Shown here: positions 5,553 through 11,711 of the stretch, in pieces
Position numbering within the stretch: the stretch's first letter is position 1
Layout of the letters: the number at the start of each line of letters is the position of its first letter
Origin: JBIOYL01 sp044870185
GTDB lineage: Bacteria > Actinomycetota > CALGFH01
NCBI GenBank assembly: GCA_044870185.1
Contig: JBIOYL010000298.1
Span: forward strand, 1-12,284
DNA length: 12,284 nucleotides
Direction of reading: 5' to 3'
Notes under the pieces: generated by a model
Told to the model about the DNA's origin: nothing
Databases searched by the model: none
The model's input: the letters and a program-made list of their open reading frames with translations, nothing else
Made by a program: the position numbers and the translations under genes

Positions 5553-7154
5553 ATGCTGTCCGTCACCGATCTGACCGTCGAGGTGGGCCACCGGCTGCTG
5601 CTCGCCGACGTGAGCTTCGTCGTCGCCCCCGGCGACGTGGTCGGCCTGGTCGGCCCGAACGGGGCCGGCAAGACGACCCTGCTGCGGCGCATCGCCGAGG
5701 GCGCCGCCGACCCGCGTGACCGCTCGGTCGGGCTCGTCGGCACGCTCGGCTGGCTGCCTCAGGAGTCGCCGCCGACCACGCAGCAGACCGGGCTGGCCCG
5801 CCTGCTGTCCGCCCGCGGCCTGGACCGCTCCAAGCACGACCTGGAGGCCGCCCGCAGGCGCATCGACCACAGCGCCGACGCCCGCGCCCGCGACCGGGCC
5901 ATCAGGCGCTTCTCGCACCTGCAGGAGCGCTTCGAGGCCGCGGGCGGCTACCGGGCCGAAGCCGAGGTGCGGCGCATCGCGGCCGGCGTCGGCGTGCCCC
6001 AAGGCGGCCTGGACCGCCCGCTCGGCGCGCTGTCGGGTGGCGAGCGGCGCCGGGTCGAGCTGGCCCGGGTGCTGGCCGCCGAGGCGGGCACGCTGCTGCT
6101 CGACGAGCCGACCAACCATCTGGACGCCGACGCCAAGGGGTGGCTGGCCGAATTCCTGGCCGGCTTCCCGGGCGGGATCCTGGTCGTCTCGCACGACCTG
6201 CCGTTGCTGGACCGGGCCGTGACCGGGGTGCTGGCCGTCGACCCGGCGACCGCCTCGCTCGCCGCCTACACCGGGACCTACACCCAGTACCTGGAGCAGC
6301 GTGCGGTCCGGGCCGCGTCCGAGGCACGGCACCGCAAGGTGGCAGAACGCGACATCAGGCGGCTGTCGGCGTTCGTGGAGAAGTACCGCCACTCGGGCGA
6401 GGTCATGGCCCGCCGGGCGATCGTCACCGAGCGCCGGGTCGAGCGCATGCGCTCCGCGCTCCCGCCGGTGGTGCGGTCGGGCCGGAAGGTGGCGGTGCGC
6501 TTCCCCGACCCGCGGCCTTGTGCCCGCTTCCCGCTCGAGGTGGCCGGGCTGTCCCGCGCCTACGGGGGCCCGCCGGTGTTCGCCGACCTGTCGTTCGACC
6601 TCGAGCGTGGCGAGCGGCTGCTGGTGATCGGCCTGAACGGGGCGGGCAAGACCTCGCTGCTGCGCATCCTGGCCGGCGTCGACCAGCCCGACGCCGGCGA
6701 GGTGCGCTGGAACCTCGGCGCCGACGTCGGCTACTACGCCCAGGAGCACGAGGGGCTGGACCCGGCCGCCACGCCCATGGAGGTCATGCGGGCCGCGGCC
6801 AAGGCGCCCGACGACGTGCTGCGGGGCGTGCTCGGGCACTTCCTGCTCGGCGGCGACCAGGCCGGGCAGCCGACGCGCACGCTGTCGGGCGGCGAGAAGA
6901 CCAAGCTGGCGCTTGCCCGCCTGGTCGTCGGCCGCCACAACGTCCTGCTGCTGGACGAGCCGACCAACAACCTCGACGCACAGGCCGTCGAGGCGGTGCG
7001 CAGCGCGCTGGCCAGCTTCAAGGGCGCGGTGATCCTGGTCAGCCACGACACCCCGTTCGTCGAGCGCTTCGAGCCGGACCGGGTGCTGCTCATGCCCGAC
7101 GGCGCGCTCGACGTGTGGAGCGACGGCTACCTGGACCTGGTGGCGCTGGACTGA
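5553..7154 (+). CDS. ABC-F family ATPase (ribosome-associated, possible antibiotic protection)
   Basis: A 533-aa protein with two ATPase domains and no membrane segments, the ABC-F layout. Domain 1 has Walker A GPNGAGKTT (34-42), signature LSGGE (160-164), Walker B with D184/E185 and H214. The interdomain linker (about 238-320) holds YTGTYTQYLEQR and a charged helical arm rich in Arg. Domain 2 has Walker A GLNGAGKTS (360-368), LSGGE (444-448), D468/E469 and H498. All catalytic residues are intact. Family members bind the ribosomal E-site, acting in translation or protecting from ribosome-targeting drugs. Which applies here cannot be read, as there is no distinctive C-terminal extension. The ATG at 5553 is chosen because similarity starts there and GGAG (5540-5543) lies upstream; the frame is open far upstream but that part overlaps the GGT gene antisense. 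A short hairpin follows the stop. Confidence 0.93.
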   Translation: MLSVTDLTVEVGHRLLLADVSFVVAPGDVVGLVGPNGAGKTTLLRRIAEGAADPRDRSVGLVGTLGWLPQESPPTTQQTGLARLLSARGLDRSKHDLEAARRRIDHSADARARDRAIRRFSHLQERFEAAGGYRAEAEVRRIAAGVGVPQGGLDRPLGALSGGERRRVELARVLAAEAGTLLLDEPTNHLDADAKGWLAEFLAGFPGGILVVSHDLPLLDRAVTGVLAVDPATASLAAYTGTYTQYLEQRAVRAASEARHRKVAERDIRRLSAFVEKYRHSGEVMARRAIVTERRVERMRSALPPVVRSGRKVAVRFPDPRPCARFPLEVAGLSRAYGGPPVFADLSFDLERGERLLVIGLNGAGKTSLLRILAGVDQPDAGEVRWNLGADVGYYAQEHEGLDPAATPMEVMRAAAKAPDDVLRGVLGHFLLGGDQAGQPTRTLSGGEKTKLALARLVVGRHNVLLLDEPTNNLDAQAVEAVRSALASFKGAVILVSHDTPFVERFEPDRVLLMPDGALDVWSDGYLDLVALD

Positions 7155-7161
7155 GCCGGCC

Positions 7162-7183
7162 GCAAGCGATGCCGCCCGCTTGC
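7162..7183 (+). terminator. Candidate terminator hairpin after the ABC-F gene
   Basis: Seven perfect pairs, GCAAGCG (7162-7168) with CGCTTGC (7177-7183), enclose an 8-nt loop 7 nt after the ABC-F stop. No T-tract follows. The 3' arm overlaps the start of the promoter proposed for the toxin-antitoxin pair. Confidence 0.35.
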
Positions 7184-7212
7184 ATTGTGGCTGCAGGAGC
7201 AGCATCATGCTG
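7180..7212 (+). promoter_or_regulatory. Candidate autoregulated, leaderless promoter of the vapBC-type pair
   Basis: TTGCAT (7180-7185) and CATCAT (7203-7208) are spaced 17 nt apart as weak -35 and -10 elements. They would start transcription at about 7215, which is the antitoxin ATG. The perfect palindrome CAGCAT-C-ATGCTG (7200-7212) covers the -10. A second inverted repeat, GCTGC-AGGA-GCAGC (7190-7203), overlaps it. Such palindromes are typical operators for ribbon-helix-helix antitoxins. The AGGAG at 7195-7199 sits 15 nt from the ATG, too far for a normal ribosome site. Confidence 0.4.
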
Positions 7213-7214
7213 AC

Positions 7215-7448
7215 ATGGTGTCGATCACGATCCGCAACGTGCCCGACGACGTCCACGACGAGCTCGCGGCCCGCGCCGCCCGGGCTGGCCGCTCGCTGCA
7301 GGAGCACCTGCGCGCCGAGTTGATCGAGCTCGCCCGCAAACCCTCGGTCGACGACCTGCTCGCCCGCGCCCGTGCCCGCAAGAACGCCACCGGCACACGC
7401 CTGAACGCGCAGCAGATCCTCGACCACCGCGACGCCGACCGGACATGA
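7215..7448 (+). CDS. FitA/VapB-type ribbon-helix-helix antitoxin
   Basis: A 77-aa protein whose N-terminus, VSITIRNVPDDVHDELAARA followed by ARAGRSLQEHLRAELIELA (residues 2-40), is a standard ribbon-helix-helix DNA-binding domain. The beta strand is ITIRNV, followed by two helices. The C-terminal tail (SVDDLLARARARKNATGTRL and on) is the segment that in such antitoxins wraps and inhibits the PIN toxin. It would bind its own operator and neutralise the toxin encoded next. The ATG at 7215 is chosen because family proteins begin just before SITIR. A TTG at 7185 would add ten residues that look like leader and operator DNA. The stop overlaps the toxin start as ATGA (7445-7448), so translation is coupled. 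Confidence 0.88.
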   Translation: MVSITIRNVPDDVHDELAARAARAGRSLQEHLRAELIELARKPSVDDLLARARARKNATGTRLNAQQILDHRDADRT

Positions 7449-7855
7449 CCCTGGTCGTCGACGCGAGCGCCGTTGTGGCCGCGCTCGTCGATGACGGTCC
7501 TGATGGACGATGGGCAGCGTCCGTCCTTGCGCGCGACGCGCTCGCCGCCCCACACCTCATGCCTGTCGAGGCGGCCAACATCCTACGCCGAGCCGTGCTC
7601 GGCGGTGACCTGTCCGCCGACACGGCGGCGCTGGCCCATGACGACCTCGTCCGGCTCCGCGTCGATATGTTCCCCTACGAGCCCCACGCCGGGCGCGTCT
7701 GGCAGCTGCGCGAGAACTTGACCGCCTATGACGCTTGGTACGTCGCCTTGGCGGAGTCCTTGGATGTCCCGCTCGTCACCCTGGACCGTCGCATCGCGCG
7801 CGCGCACGGACCGAGGTGTTCGGTCCGCCTGCCCTCCGAGCGTCCGGCTCCTTGA
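7445..7855 (+). CDS. vapC: PIN-domain ribonuclease toxin (VapC type)
   Basis: A 136-aa PIN-domain protein with all four expected acidic residues: D6 in LVVDASAVV, E42 in MPVEAANIL, D96 in TAYDAWYVALAE and D114 in VTLDRR. These coordinate Mg2+ for RNA cleavage. VapC toxins usually cut tRNA or rRNA and slow growth when the antitoxin is degraded; the target here is unknown. Length and layout are normal and the active site is intact, so it should be functional. It overlaps the antitoxin by 4 bp. Its third codon positions carry visibly more A and T (for example GAT, GGT, CCT, GGA, CGA, GCA early in the gene) than neighbouring genes, in keeping with the mobility of such modules. A hairpin begins at its stop codon. 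Confidence 0.92.
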   Translation: MTLVVDASAVVAALVDDGPDGRWAASVLARDALAAPHLMPVEAANILRRAVLGGDLSADTAALAHDDLVRLRVDMFPYEPHAGRVWQLRENLTAYDAWYVALAESLDVPLVTLDRRIARAHGPRCSVRLPSERPAP

Positions 7856-7901
7856 CCGGTTGGCCGAGCTTGGAGCCTGGGGCGCCAGCTCTCCGCCGGT
7901 C
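7854..7901 (+). terminator. Candidate terminator after the toxin gene
   Basis: An outer stem, GACCGG (7854-7859) with CCGGTC (7896-7901), encloses a second stem, GAGCT-T-GG (7866-7873) with CC-AGCTC (7885-7891), which has one bulged base. It starts at the toxin stop codon. No T-tract was seen. Confidence 0.3.
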
Positions 7902-7906
7902 GATAG

Positions 7907-7932
7907 TGGTGGCGCACAGGTGGTAGCGCACA
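7907..7932 (+). repeat. Direct repeat upstream of the FadR-type gene, possible operator
   Basis: TGGTGGCGCACA (7907-7918) and TGGTAGCGCACA (7921-7932) match at 11 of 12 positions and start 14 bp apart. They lie about 40-65 bp before the regulator's start and touch a weak -10-like CACAAT (7929-7934), followed by the palindrome GGTACC (7936-7941). Position suggests a regulator site, possibly autoregulatory. FadR-type operators are usually short inverted repeats rather than direct ones. Confidence 0.4.
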
Positions 7933-7972
7933 ATAGGTACCGTGAGCGGGTCGGTGGATCGCCGAAGGGAGC

Positions 7973-8719
7973 GTGGCCAGCCAGGTGGCCAGGCAGATGG
8001 CCGGCCCGGCCGAGCTGTTCCGGCCGGTCAGCACGCAGAACGCCTTCGAGGCCGTGGTCGAGCAGGTGGCCGCGGCGATCGACCTTGCCCTGCTCGTGCC
8101 CGGCGACCGCCTGCCGCCCGAGCGGGAGCTGGCGAGCCTGCTCGACGTGAGCCGGCCGACCGTGCGCGAGGCGCTGCGGGTGCTCGCCGGGTCCGGCTAC
8201 GTCTGCATCCGCCGGGGTGCGGCCGGCGGCGCCTTCGTGGTCGAGCGGCCCCAGGTGGGTGAGGCCGAGCGGGTGCGGGAGGCGCTCCGGGCCCGGCTGC
8301 GCGAGCTGCTCGCCCTGCTCGAATGGCGCCGGGTGATCGAGGCCGAGGCGGCCGCGCTGGCCGCGGTCAGGGTGACCGACGACGAGCTGCGCTCGCTGCG
8401 CGCCCGGATGGTCCAGTCGGGCGGGCGCTCGGTGCAGGGCCGCGAACGGTGGCGTGCGGCCGACACCCGCTTCCACATCGCCATCGCCAAGGCCTCCGGC
8501 AACCCCCACATGCTGGAGGCGGTCCGGGTCGTGCGGGCGCGCCTCGCCACGGCCCTGGACGCGCTCATCGACGCGGCGCTGGGCAGCGCGGCGGCGGCCG
8601 AGGAGCACGAGGCGATCATGGCCGCCCTGCAGGCCCGCGACCCGGAGCGGGCCCGGGCGACCAGCGCCCGCCACGGGCATGCGACCGAGGAACGGCTGCG
8701 CGCCTTCCTGGCCGGCTGA
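7973..8719 (+). CDS. GntR-family transcriptional regulator, FadR/FCD subfamily
   Basis: A 248-aa regulator with a GntR winged helix at about 22-92. Visible are the LLVPGDRLPPERELASLLDV segment, the recognition helix SRPTVREALRVL, and the wing with RRGAAGGAFV. An FCD effector domain follows at about 103-240. Its metal/ligand residues are in place: D164 and H168 in ADTRFHIAIAKASGN, H212 in EEHEAI, and H234 in SARHGH. Such proteins usually repress catabolic or transport genes and release DNA on binding a small carboxylate; the ligand cannot be predicted. The GTG start has AAGG (7965-7968) only 4 nt upstream, which is close. An in-frame ATG at 7997 is the alternative and removes 8 residues before the domain. 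No metabolic gene follows; clpP is 101 bp downstream on the same strand. Confidence 0.9.
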   Translation: MASQVARQMAGPAELFRPVSTQNAFEAVVEQVAAAIDLALLVPGDRLPPERELASLLDVSRPTVREALRVLAGSGYVCIRRGAAGGAFVVERPQVGEAERVREALRARLRELLALLEWRRVIEAEAAALAAVRVTDDELRSLRARMVQSGGRSVQGRERWRAADTRFHIAIAKASGNPHMLEAVRVVRARLATALDALIDAALGSAAAAEEHEAIMAALQARDPERARATSARHGHATEERLRAFLAG

Positions 8720-8755
8720 GTGGTCGGCTCGGTGCGGAAGTGGGCCTGGCCGCGC

Positions 8756-8761
8756 TACGCT
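8756..8761 (+). promoter_or_regulatory. Candidate -10 element of clpP
   Basis: TACGCT lies in the 101-bp gap between the FadR-type gene and clpP. It fits the TANNNT pattern and would start transcription about 50 nt before the clpP ribosome site. No good -35 is visible, and no ClgR-like box was recognised. Confidence 0.2.
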
Positions 8762-8820
8762 CGGTGCAGCGTTCTCGCTCTGCCCGGGCCGCCCCGGCGC
8801 CCCGACCCCGGAGGAACCCC

Positions 8821-9504
8821 ATGATCCAAGCGAACCTCGTGCCCATCGTCATCGAGCAGACGAGCCGGGGCGAGCGCTCGTTCGACATCTTCTCGCGTCT
8901 GCTCAAGGACCGGATCATCTTCCTCGGCACGCCGATCGACGACACGATCGCGAACCTGGTCATGGCCCAGCTCCTCCACCTGGAGAGCGAGGACCCGGAC
9001 AAGGACATCTCCATCTACATCAACTCGCCGGGCGGGTCGCTCACCGACCTGCTCGCGATCTACGACACCATGCAGTACGTCAAGCCCGACGTGTCGACCA
9101 TCTGCATGGGCATGGCCGCCTCGGCCGCGGCCGTGATCCTGGCCGCCGGGACCAAGGGCAAGCGCTTCGCGCTGCCGCATTCGACCATCCTGATCCACCA
9201 GCCGTCCGGCGGCGCCCGCGGCCAGTCGGCCGACATCGAGATCCAGGCCCGCGAGATCCTGCGCCTGCGCCGGCTCCTCGATGAGATCATGGCCAAGCAC
9301 ACCGGCCAGCCGGTCGAGAAGATCGCGCACGACACCGACCGTGACTTCATCATGAGCGCCGAGCAGGCGCTCGAGTACGGGATGGTCGACGAGATCATCA
9401 CCGCCCGCCAGCTCGTGCCGGTGATCGCGTCGACCAGCGCGCCGGTGGGCGTCTCCCGGCCGAGCAGCAACGGGCCAGAACCGACCGCCGCGCCGCCCGC
9501 CTGA
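8821..9504 (+). CDS. clpP: ATP-dependent Clp protease proteolytic subunit (ClpP2-like)
   Basis: A 227-aa serine protease subunit. Fourteen copies form the barrel that degrades proteins fed by ClpX or ClpC. The triad is complete and correctly spaced: S101 in GMAASAAAV, H126 in ILIHQP, D175 in DTDRDF. Conserved text includes SRLLKDRIIFLG, YINSPGG, IYDTMQYV and the handle region SADIEIQAREILRLRRLLDE. AASAAAVILAAG and DTMQYV resemble actinobacterial ClpP2. Two oddities: the residue before AAS is Met98 where Gln is usual, and about 25 residues rich in Pro, Ser and Ala follow the normal end near ITARQL. There is almost no propeptide. The ATG has GGAGG (8810-8814) 6 nt upstream. Actinobacteria normally carry clpP1-clpP2 in tandem near clpX; this copy stands alone between a FadR-type regulator and a HAD phosphatase, so it is probably an extra paralogue. 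Confidence 0.95.
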   Translation: MIQANLVPIVIEQTSRGERSFDIFSRLLKDRIIFLGTPIDDTIANLVMAQLLHLESEDPDKDISIYINSPGGSLTDLLAIYDTMQYVKPDVSTICMGMAASAAAVILAAGTKGKRFALPHSTILIHQPSGGARGQSADIEIQAREILRLRRLLDEIMAKHTGQPVEKIAHDTDRDFIMSAEQALEYGMVDEIITARQLVPVIASTSAPVGVSRPSSNGPEPTAAPPA

Positions 9505-9506
9505 TC

Positions 9507-10142
9507 GTGCTCGTCGGGCACGTCGTCTTCGACCTGGACGGCGTGCTCGTCGACTCCGAGCCGGCTCACGAGCAGGCGACCGCGGACTACCTGGCCGGGC
9601 TCGGGGTGACCGTCGACCCGGTCCTGGCCGAGCGCATGATGGGCCGGCGGGTGCGCGACTACACCGACGCGCTGGCCGCTCGGCTCGGCCTGGAGCCCGA
9701 CGAGGTCTTCGCCGGCCGCGAGGCGCTCTTCTGGGCGGCCGTCCGGCGCGGCCTGCCGGCCATGCCCGGGCTGCACCTGGCCGTCGAGCGGCTGGCCGCC
9801 GCCGGGCTGCGGCTGGCCGTGGCCAGCTCGGGAACGCGCGCCTACGTCGACCACGTCCTCGGGCGGCTCGGCATCCGGGACAGCTTCGCCGCCGTCGTCT
9901 CCGGCGAGGACGTGGTCCACTCCAAGCCGGACCCGGAGAGCTACCTGCTGGCGGCCAAGCGCCTGGAGGCCGACCCGGCCGCCTGCGCGGCTGTCGAGGA
10001 TGCGCCCAACGGCCTCGCCGCGGCCAGGGCGGCAGGCATATACACCATCGCCGTCCCGCACCTGCTGTCGGGGAACCTGGCCGGCGCCGACGCCGTCCTG
10101 CCGAGCCTGGAGGCGGTCGCCGACCACATCCTGGATGGCTGA
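9507..10142 (+). CDS. HAD-superfamily hydrolase, beta-phosphoglucomutase/phosphatase-like
   Basis: A 211-aa HAD protein of subfamily IA with an alpha-helical cap. Motif I is FDLDGVLVDSE, with nucleophile D9 and acid/base D11. The cap spans about residues 17-82. Motif II is AVASSGT with S107, motif III is HSKPDPE with K140, and motif IV is VEDAPNG with E164/D165. D11 fits both phosphatases and phosphomutases. Homologues act on sugar phosphates, phosphoglycolate or similar small phosphates; the substrate is not clear. The GTG start lies 2 bp after the clpP stop, so it should be co-transcribed and translationally coupled with clpP, although no functional link between them is known to me. A GC-rich hairpin follows 5 nt after the stop. 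Confidence 0.92.
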   Translation: MLVGHVVFDLDGVLVDSEPAHEQATADYLAGLGVTVDPVLAERMMGRRVRDYTDALAARLGLEPDEVFAGREALFWAAVRRGLPAMPGLHLAVERLAAAGLRLAVASSGTRAYVDHVLGRLGIRDSFAAVVSGEDVVHSKPDPESYLLAAKRLEADPAACAAVEDAPNGLAAARAAGIYTIAVPHLLSGNLAGADAVLPSLEAVADHILDG

Positions 10143-10147
10143 GCGGT

Positions 10148-10164
10148 CGGGCGGCCTTCGCCCG
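10148..10164 (+). terminator. Candidate terminator after the HAD gene
   Basis: CGGGCG (10148-10153) pairs with CGCCCG (10159-10164) around a 5-nt loop, 5 nt after the HAD stop. There is no T-tract. It lies in the 91-bp gap between convergent genes. Confidence 0.35.
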
Positions 10165-10233
10165 CGTAGCCAAGTGCCATCCGAGGGTTGTCGGGCAGTC
10201 GTCGTCTGCGTCTCCGACCTTCGGGCGATTCTG

Positions 10234-10716
10234 CTATTCAATCCGAGTCGCGCCCCACGCCTCCGGCTCGACGACGCGCAGTGCCTGACTGAACTCCCAT
10301 TGATGGCCTTCGAGGTCGATGGCAGCGTACGAGCGCAGGCCCCAGGGCTGATCCGTCGGGGCCATCAGGATGGTCGCGCCTTGGTCGCTTGCCCGCTGGT
10401 GGTGGGCGTCCACGTCGCCGACCAGGACGGTCGTGGCATGCGAGAGGTTTGGCCATGGCCGCCCCTGCTGCTCGCGAACGTTGGGCACCCGCTCCCGGAT
10501 CCACCGTTGGAAGTCTGGCGAGCTTCCCGCCACCATCACCAGGCCGCCGCCGGGGCTCTCCAGCTTCGCGACAATGATGCCTCCGTCCGGCCGCGCCATG
10601 CGCACCCGCTCGCGGAAGCCGAACACACGCGACAGCCACGCGATCGCCTCGCCGGGCTCGTCGTAGCGAAGGTGTGGGTACACCGGTGCCCACCCTCGAA
10701 CAACGTCGTCGATCAT
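10234..10716 (-). CDS. VOC (glyoxalase/bleomycin-resistance fold) family protein
   Basis: A 160-aa protein with the paired beta-alpha-beta-beta-beta modules of the vicinal-oxygen-chelate superfamily. The first module starts at YPHLRYDEPGEAIAWLSRVF with FGFRERVRM (about 13-40). The second starts near SHATTVLVGDVDAHHQRASD (92-111) and ends with the diagnostic AAIDLEGHQWEF (131-142). Candidate metal ligands are H15, H93 and E141. Members include glyoxalases, dioxygenases and drug-binding resistance proteins; the role here is open. The ATG is firmly supported by AGGAGG (10721-10726) 4 nt upstream. The open frame continues to 11115, but the extra text has no domain character and lies beyond this ribosome site. 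Codon use is less G/C-ending than that of the ABC genes. Confidence 0.87.
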   Translation of the reverse strand: MIDDVVRGWAPVYPHLRYDEPGEAIAWLSRVFGFRERVRMARPDGGIIVAKLESPGGGLVMVAGSSPDFQRWIRERVPNVREQQGRPWPNLSHATTVLVGDVDAHHQRASDQGATILMAPTDQPWGLRSYAAIDLEGHQWEFSQALRVVEPEAWGATRIE

Positions 10717-10726
10717 GCTGCCTCCT

Positions 10727-11052
10727 GTGCGCTGGGGAGCTGGCGAGGTCCCAGTCAACCACCGCCACCCGTCGACGCCGAGTCCAGGTGCAGCTTGGCC
10801 GGGCGCCTGCGCGGCCGCCCAGGCCGTCCTCGCAGATCCTTGACCGGTGGGACCGCTGCCGTCATGGGCCACCAGAATCGGCCGCGCATGCGTCACCCAT
10901 ACAGCGGGGAGCAGCCTTCCCGAGCACCCGCCCGAGAACCGTGGAGGCCGAGCAGCCGGTATCGTCGGAGTCTTCCAGAGGACACGGGGGACGGTTGGGC
11001 TGTCCACACCGCTATCCGGTGCGTAGCATCGGAGCGGCGTGCGGGAGATACT
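10727..11052. other. Gene-free stretch between divergent VOC and PadR genes
   Basis: About 330 bp with no supported coding region on either strand and visibly lower GC bias than the genes. It should hold the promoter of the VOC gene and the upstream part of the PadR promoter. I see only weak elements, such as TTGACC near 10840 with no matching -10. No tRNA-like cloverleaf, repeat or riboswitch core was recognised. Confidence 0.55.
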
Positions 11053-11072
11053 CAGGCTAGAATATACGCCTG
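11053..11072 (+). promoter_or_regulatory. PadR promoter -10 with flanking inverted repeat; probably leaderless
   Basis: TAGAAT (11058-11063) is a near-consensus -10 in an AT-rich island unusual for this window. It lies 8 nt before the GTG at 11072, so the message would begin at or within 2 nt of the start codon. No ribosome site is present, which agrees with a leaderless mRNA. CAGGC (11053-11057) and GCCTG (11068-11072) form an inverted repeat around the -10 and are a candidate autoregulatory PadR site. No clear -35 was found. Confidence 0.5.
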
Positions 11073-11599
11073 TGAGTGAAGCGCTGTCGCCGACCGGCGT
11101 GATGAGCCGGATCATGCTGCTCGGCCTGCTGGCCTGGCAGCCGATGCACGGCTACGAGCTGCGCCAGGTCATCGAGCGCCGCCGCATGGAGCGGTGGAGT
11201 GACGTGCGCTACGGCTCGATCTATGCCGGCCTGCGGCGGCTCGTCGCCGAGGGCCTGGTCGAGGAGGCCGGGGTGACCCGGCAGGGCGGCCGGCCGCCGC
11301 GCACCGTCTACCGGATCACCCAGGCGGGCCGGCGCGAGCTGGACGGCCTGCTCCGGCGGGCGTTCTCGGCCCTGTTCAAGCCCTCGCGACCGGTCGACGC
11401 CGCGCTCGGGTTCGCCTGGCTGCTGCCCGCCGACGAGCTGGCGGCGCTGCTCGCCAAGCGGATCGAGGCGCTGGACGCGCTCGTCGCCGAGCTGGCCGCC
11501 GACGAGGCACGGATCGTGGCCGCCGTGGGCGAGCTGCCGGCGACGGTGGTCGACCTGTTCGAGCACAGCCGCCGCCTGGCCGCCGCCGAACGCGACTGA
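11072..11599 (+). CDS. PadR-family transcriptional regulator
   Basis: A 175-aa PadR protein. The winged helix covers about residues 12-95. It starts with SRIMLLGLLAWQPMHGYELR, followed by the recognition region VRYGSIYAGLRRLVAEGLVE and the wing GGRPPRTVYRITQAGRREL. The C-terminal part (about 105-172) is helical, rich in Ala, Leu and Glu, and should make the dimerisation domain, the longer PadR-s2 type. PadR proteins repress neighbouring efflux genes and release DNA on drug binding, and an ABC efflux ATPase starts 112 bp downstream on the same strand. The GTG at 11072 is chosen because the -10 lies immediately upstream. Starts at 11099 (GTG) or 11102 (ATG) are alternatives that still keep the whole domain. 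Confidence 0.92.
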   Translation: MSEALSPTGVMSRIMLLGLLAWQPMHGYELRQVIERRRMERWSDVRYGSIYAGLRRLVAEGLVEEAGVTRQGGRPPRTVYRITQAGRRELDGLLRRAFSALFKPSRPVDAALGFAWLLPADELAALLAKRIEALDALVAELAADEARIVAAVGELPATVVDLFEHSRRLAAAERD

Positions 11600-11697
11600 C
11601 CTGGCACGTGCAGCAGCGCGCGGCCGCCGGCGCCTATCGGCCCAGGTGGTGGATGCCAGCACCCGAGCCGGGGGCCGTCCCGGTCAGGCAACCGACA

Positions 11698-11703
11698 GAA
11701 AGG
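11698..11703 (+). promoter_or_regulatory. Ribosome site deciding the start of the last ABC gene
   Basis: GAAAGG lies 8 nt before the ATG at 11712. An overlapping ATG at 11708 is in another frame and leads to no ABC-like protein, so 11712 is the start used. Confidence 0.55.
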
Positions 11704-11711
11704 CAGCATGC

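Noticed and set aside
5272..5574. Plus-strand 100-residue frame with repeated WLDRQP and GRPVL text, overlapping the ABC-F start
   Set aside because: No ribosome site precedes its GTG. The peptide repeats follow from DNA repeats whose spacing is a multiple of three, so open frames are expected. A leader-peptide role cannot be excluded but is not supported.
7207..7209. ATG at 7207 with AGGAG 7 nt upstream as the antitoxin start
   Set aside because: It is out of frame with the ribbon-helix-helix protein and yields no recognisable product.
5415..7553. Minus-strand 712-residue open frame opposite the ABC-F gene and antitoxin
   Set aside because: It is an antisense shadow spanning two recognised genes, with composition typical of complement frames.
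10717..11115. N-terminal extension of the VOC protein to 399 nt upstream
   Set aside because: AGGAGG with a 4-nt spacer places the start at 10716. The extension has no domain character and would overlap the padR promoter and start.
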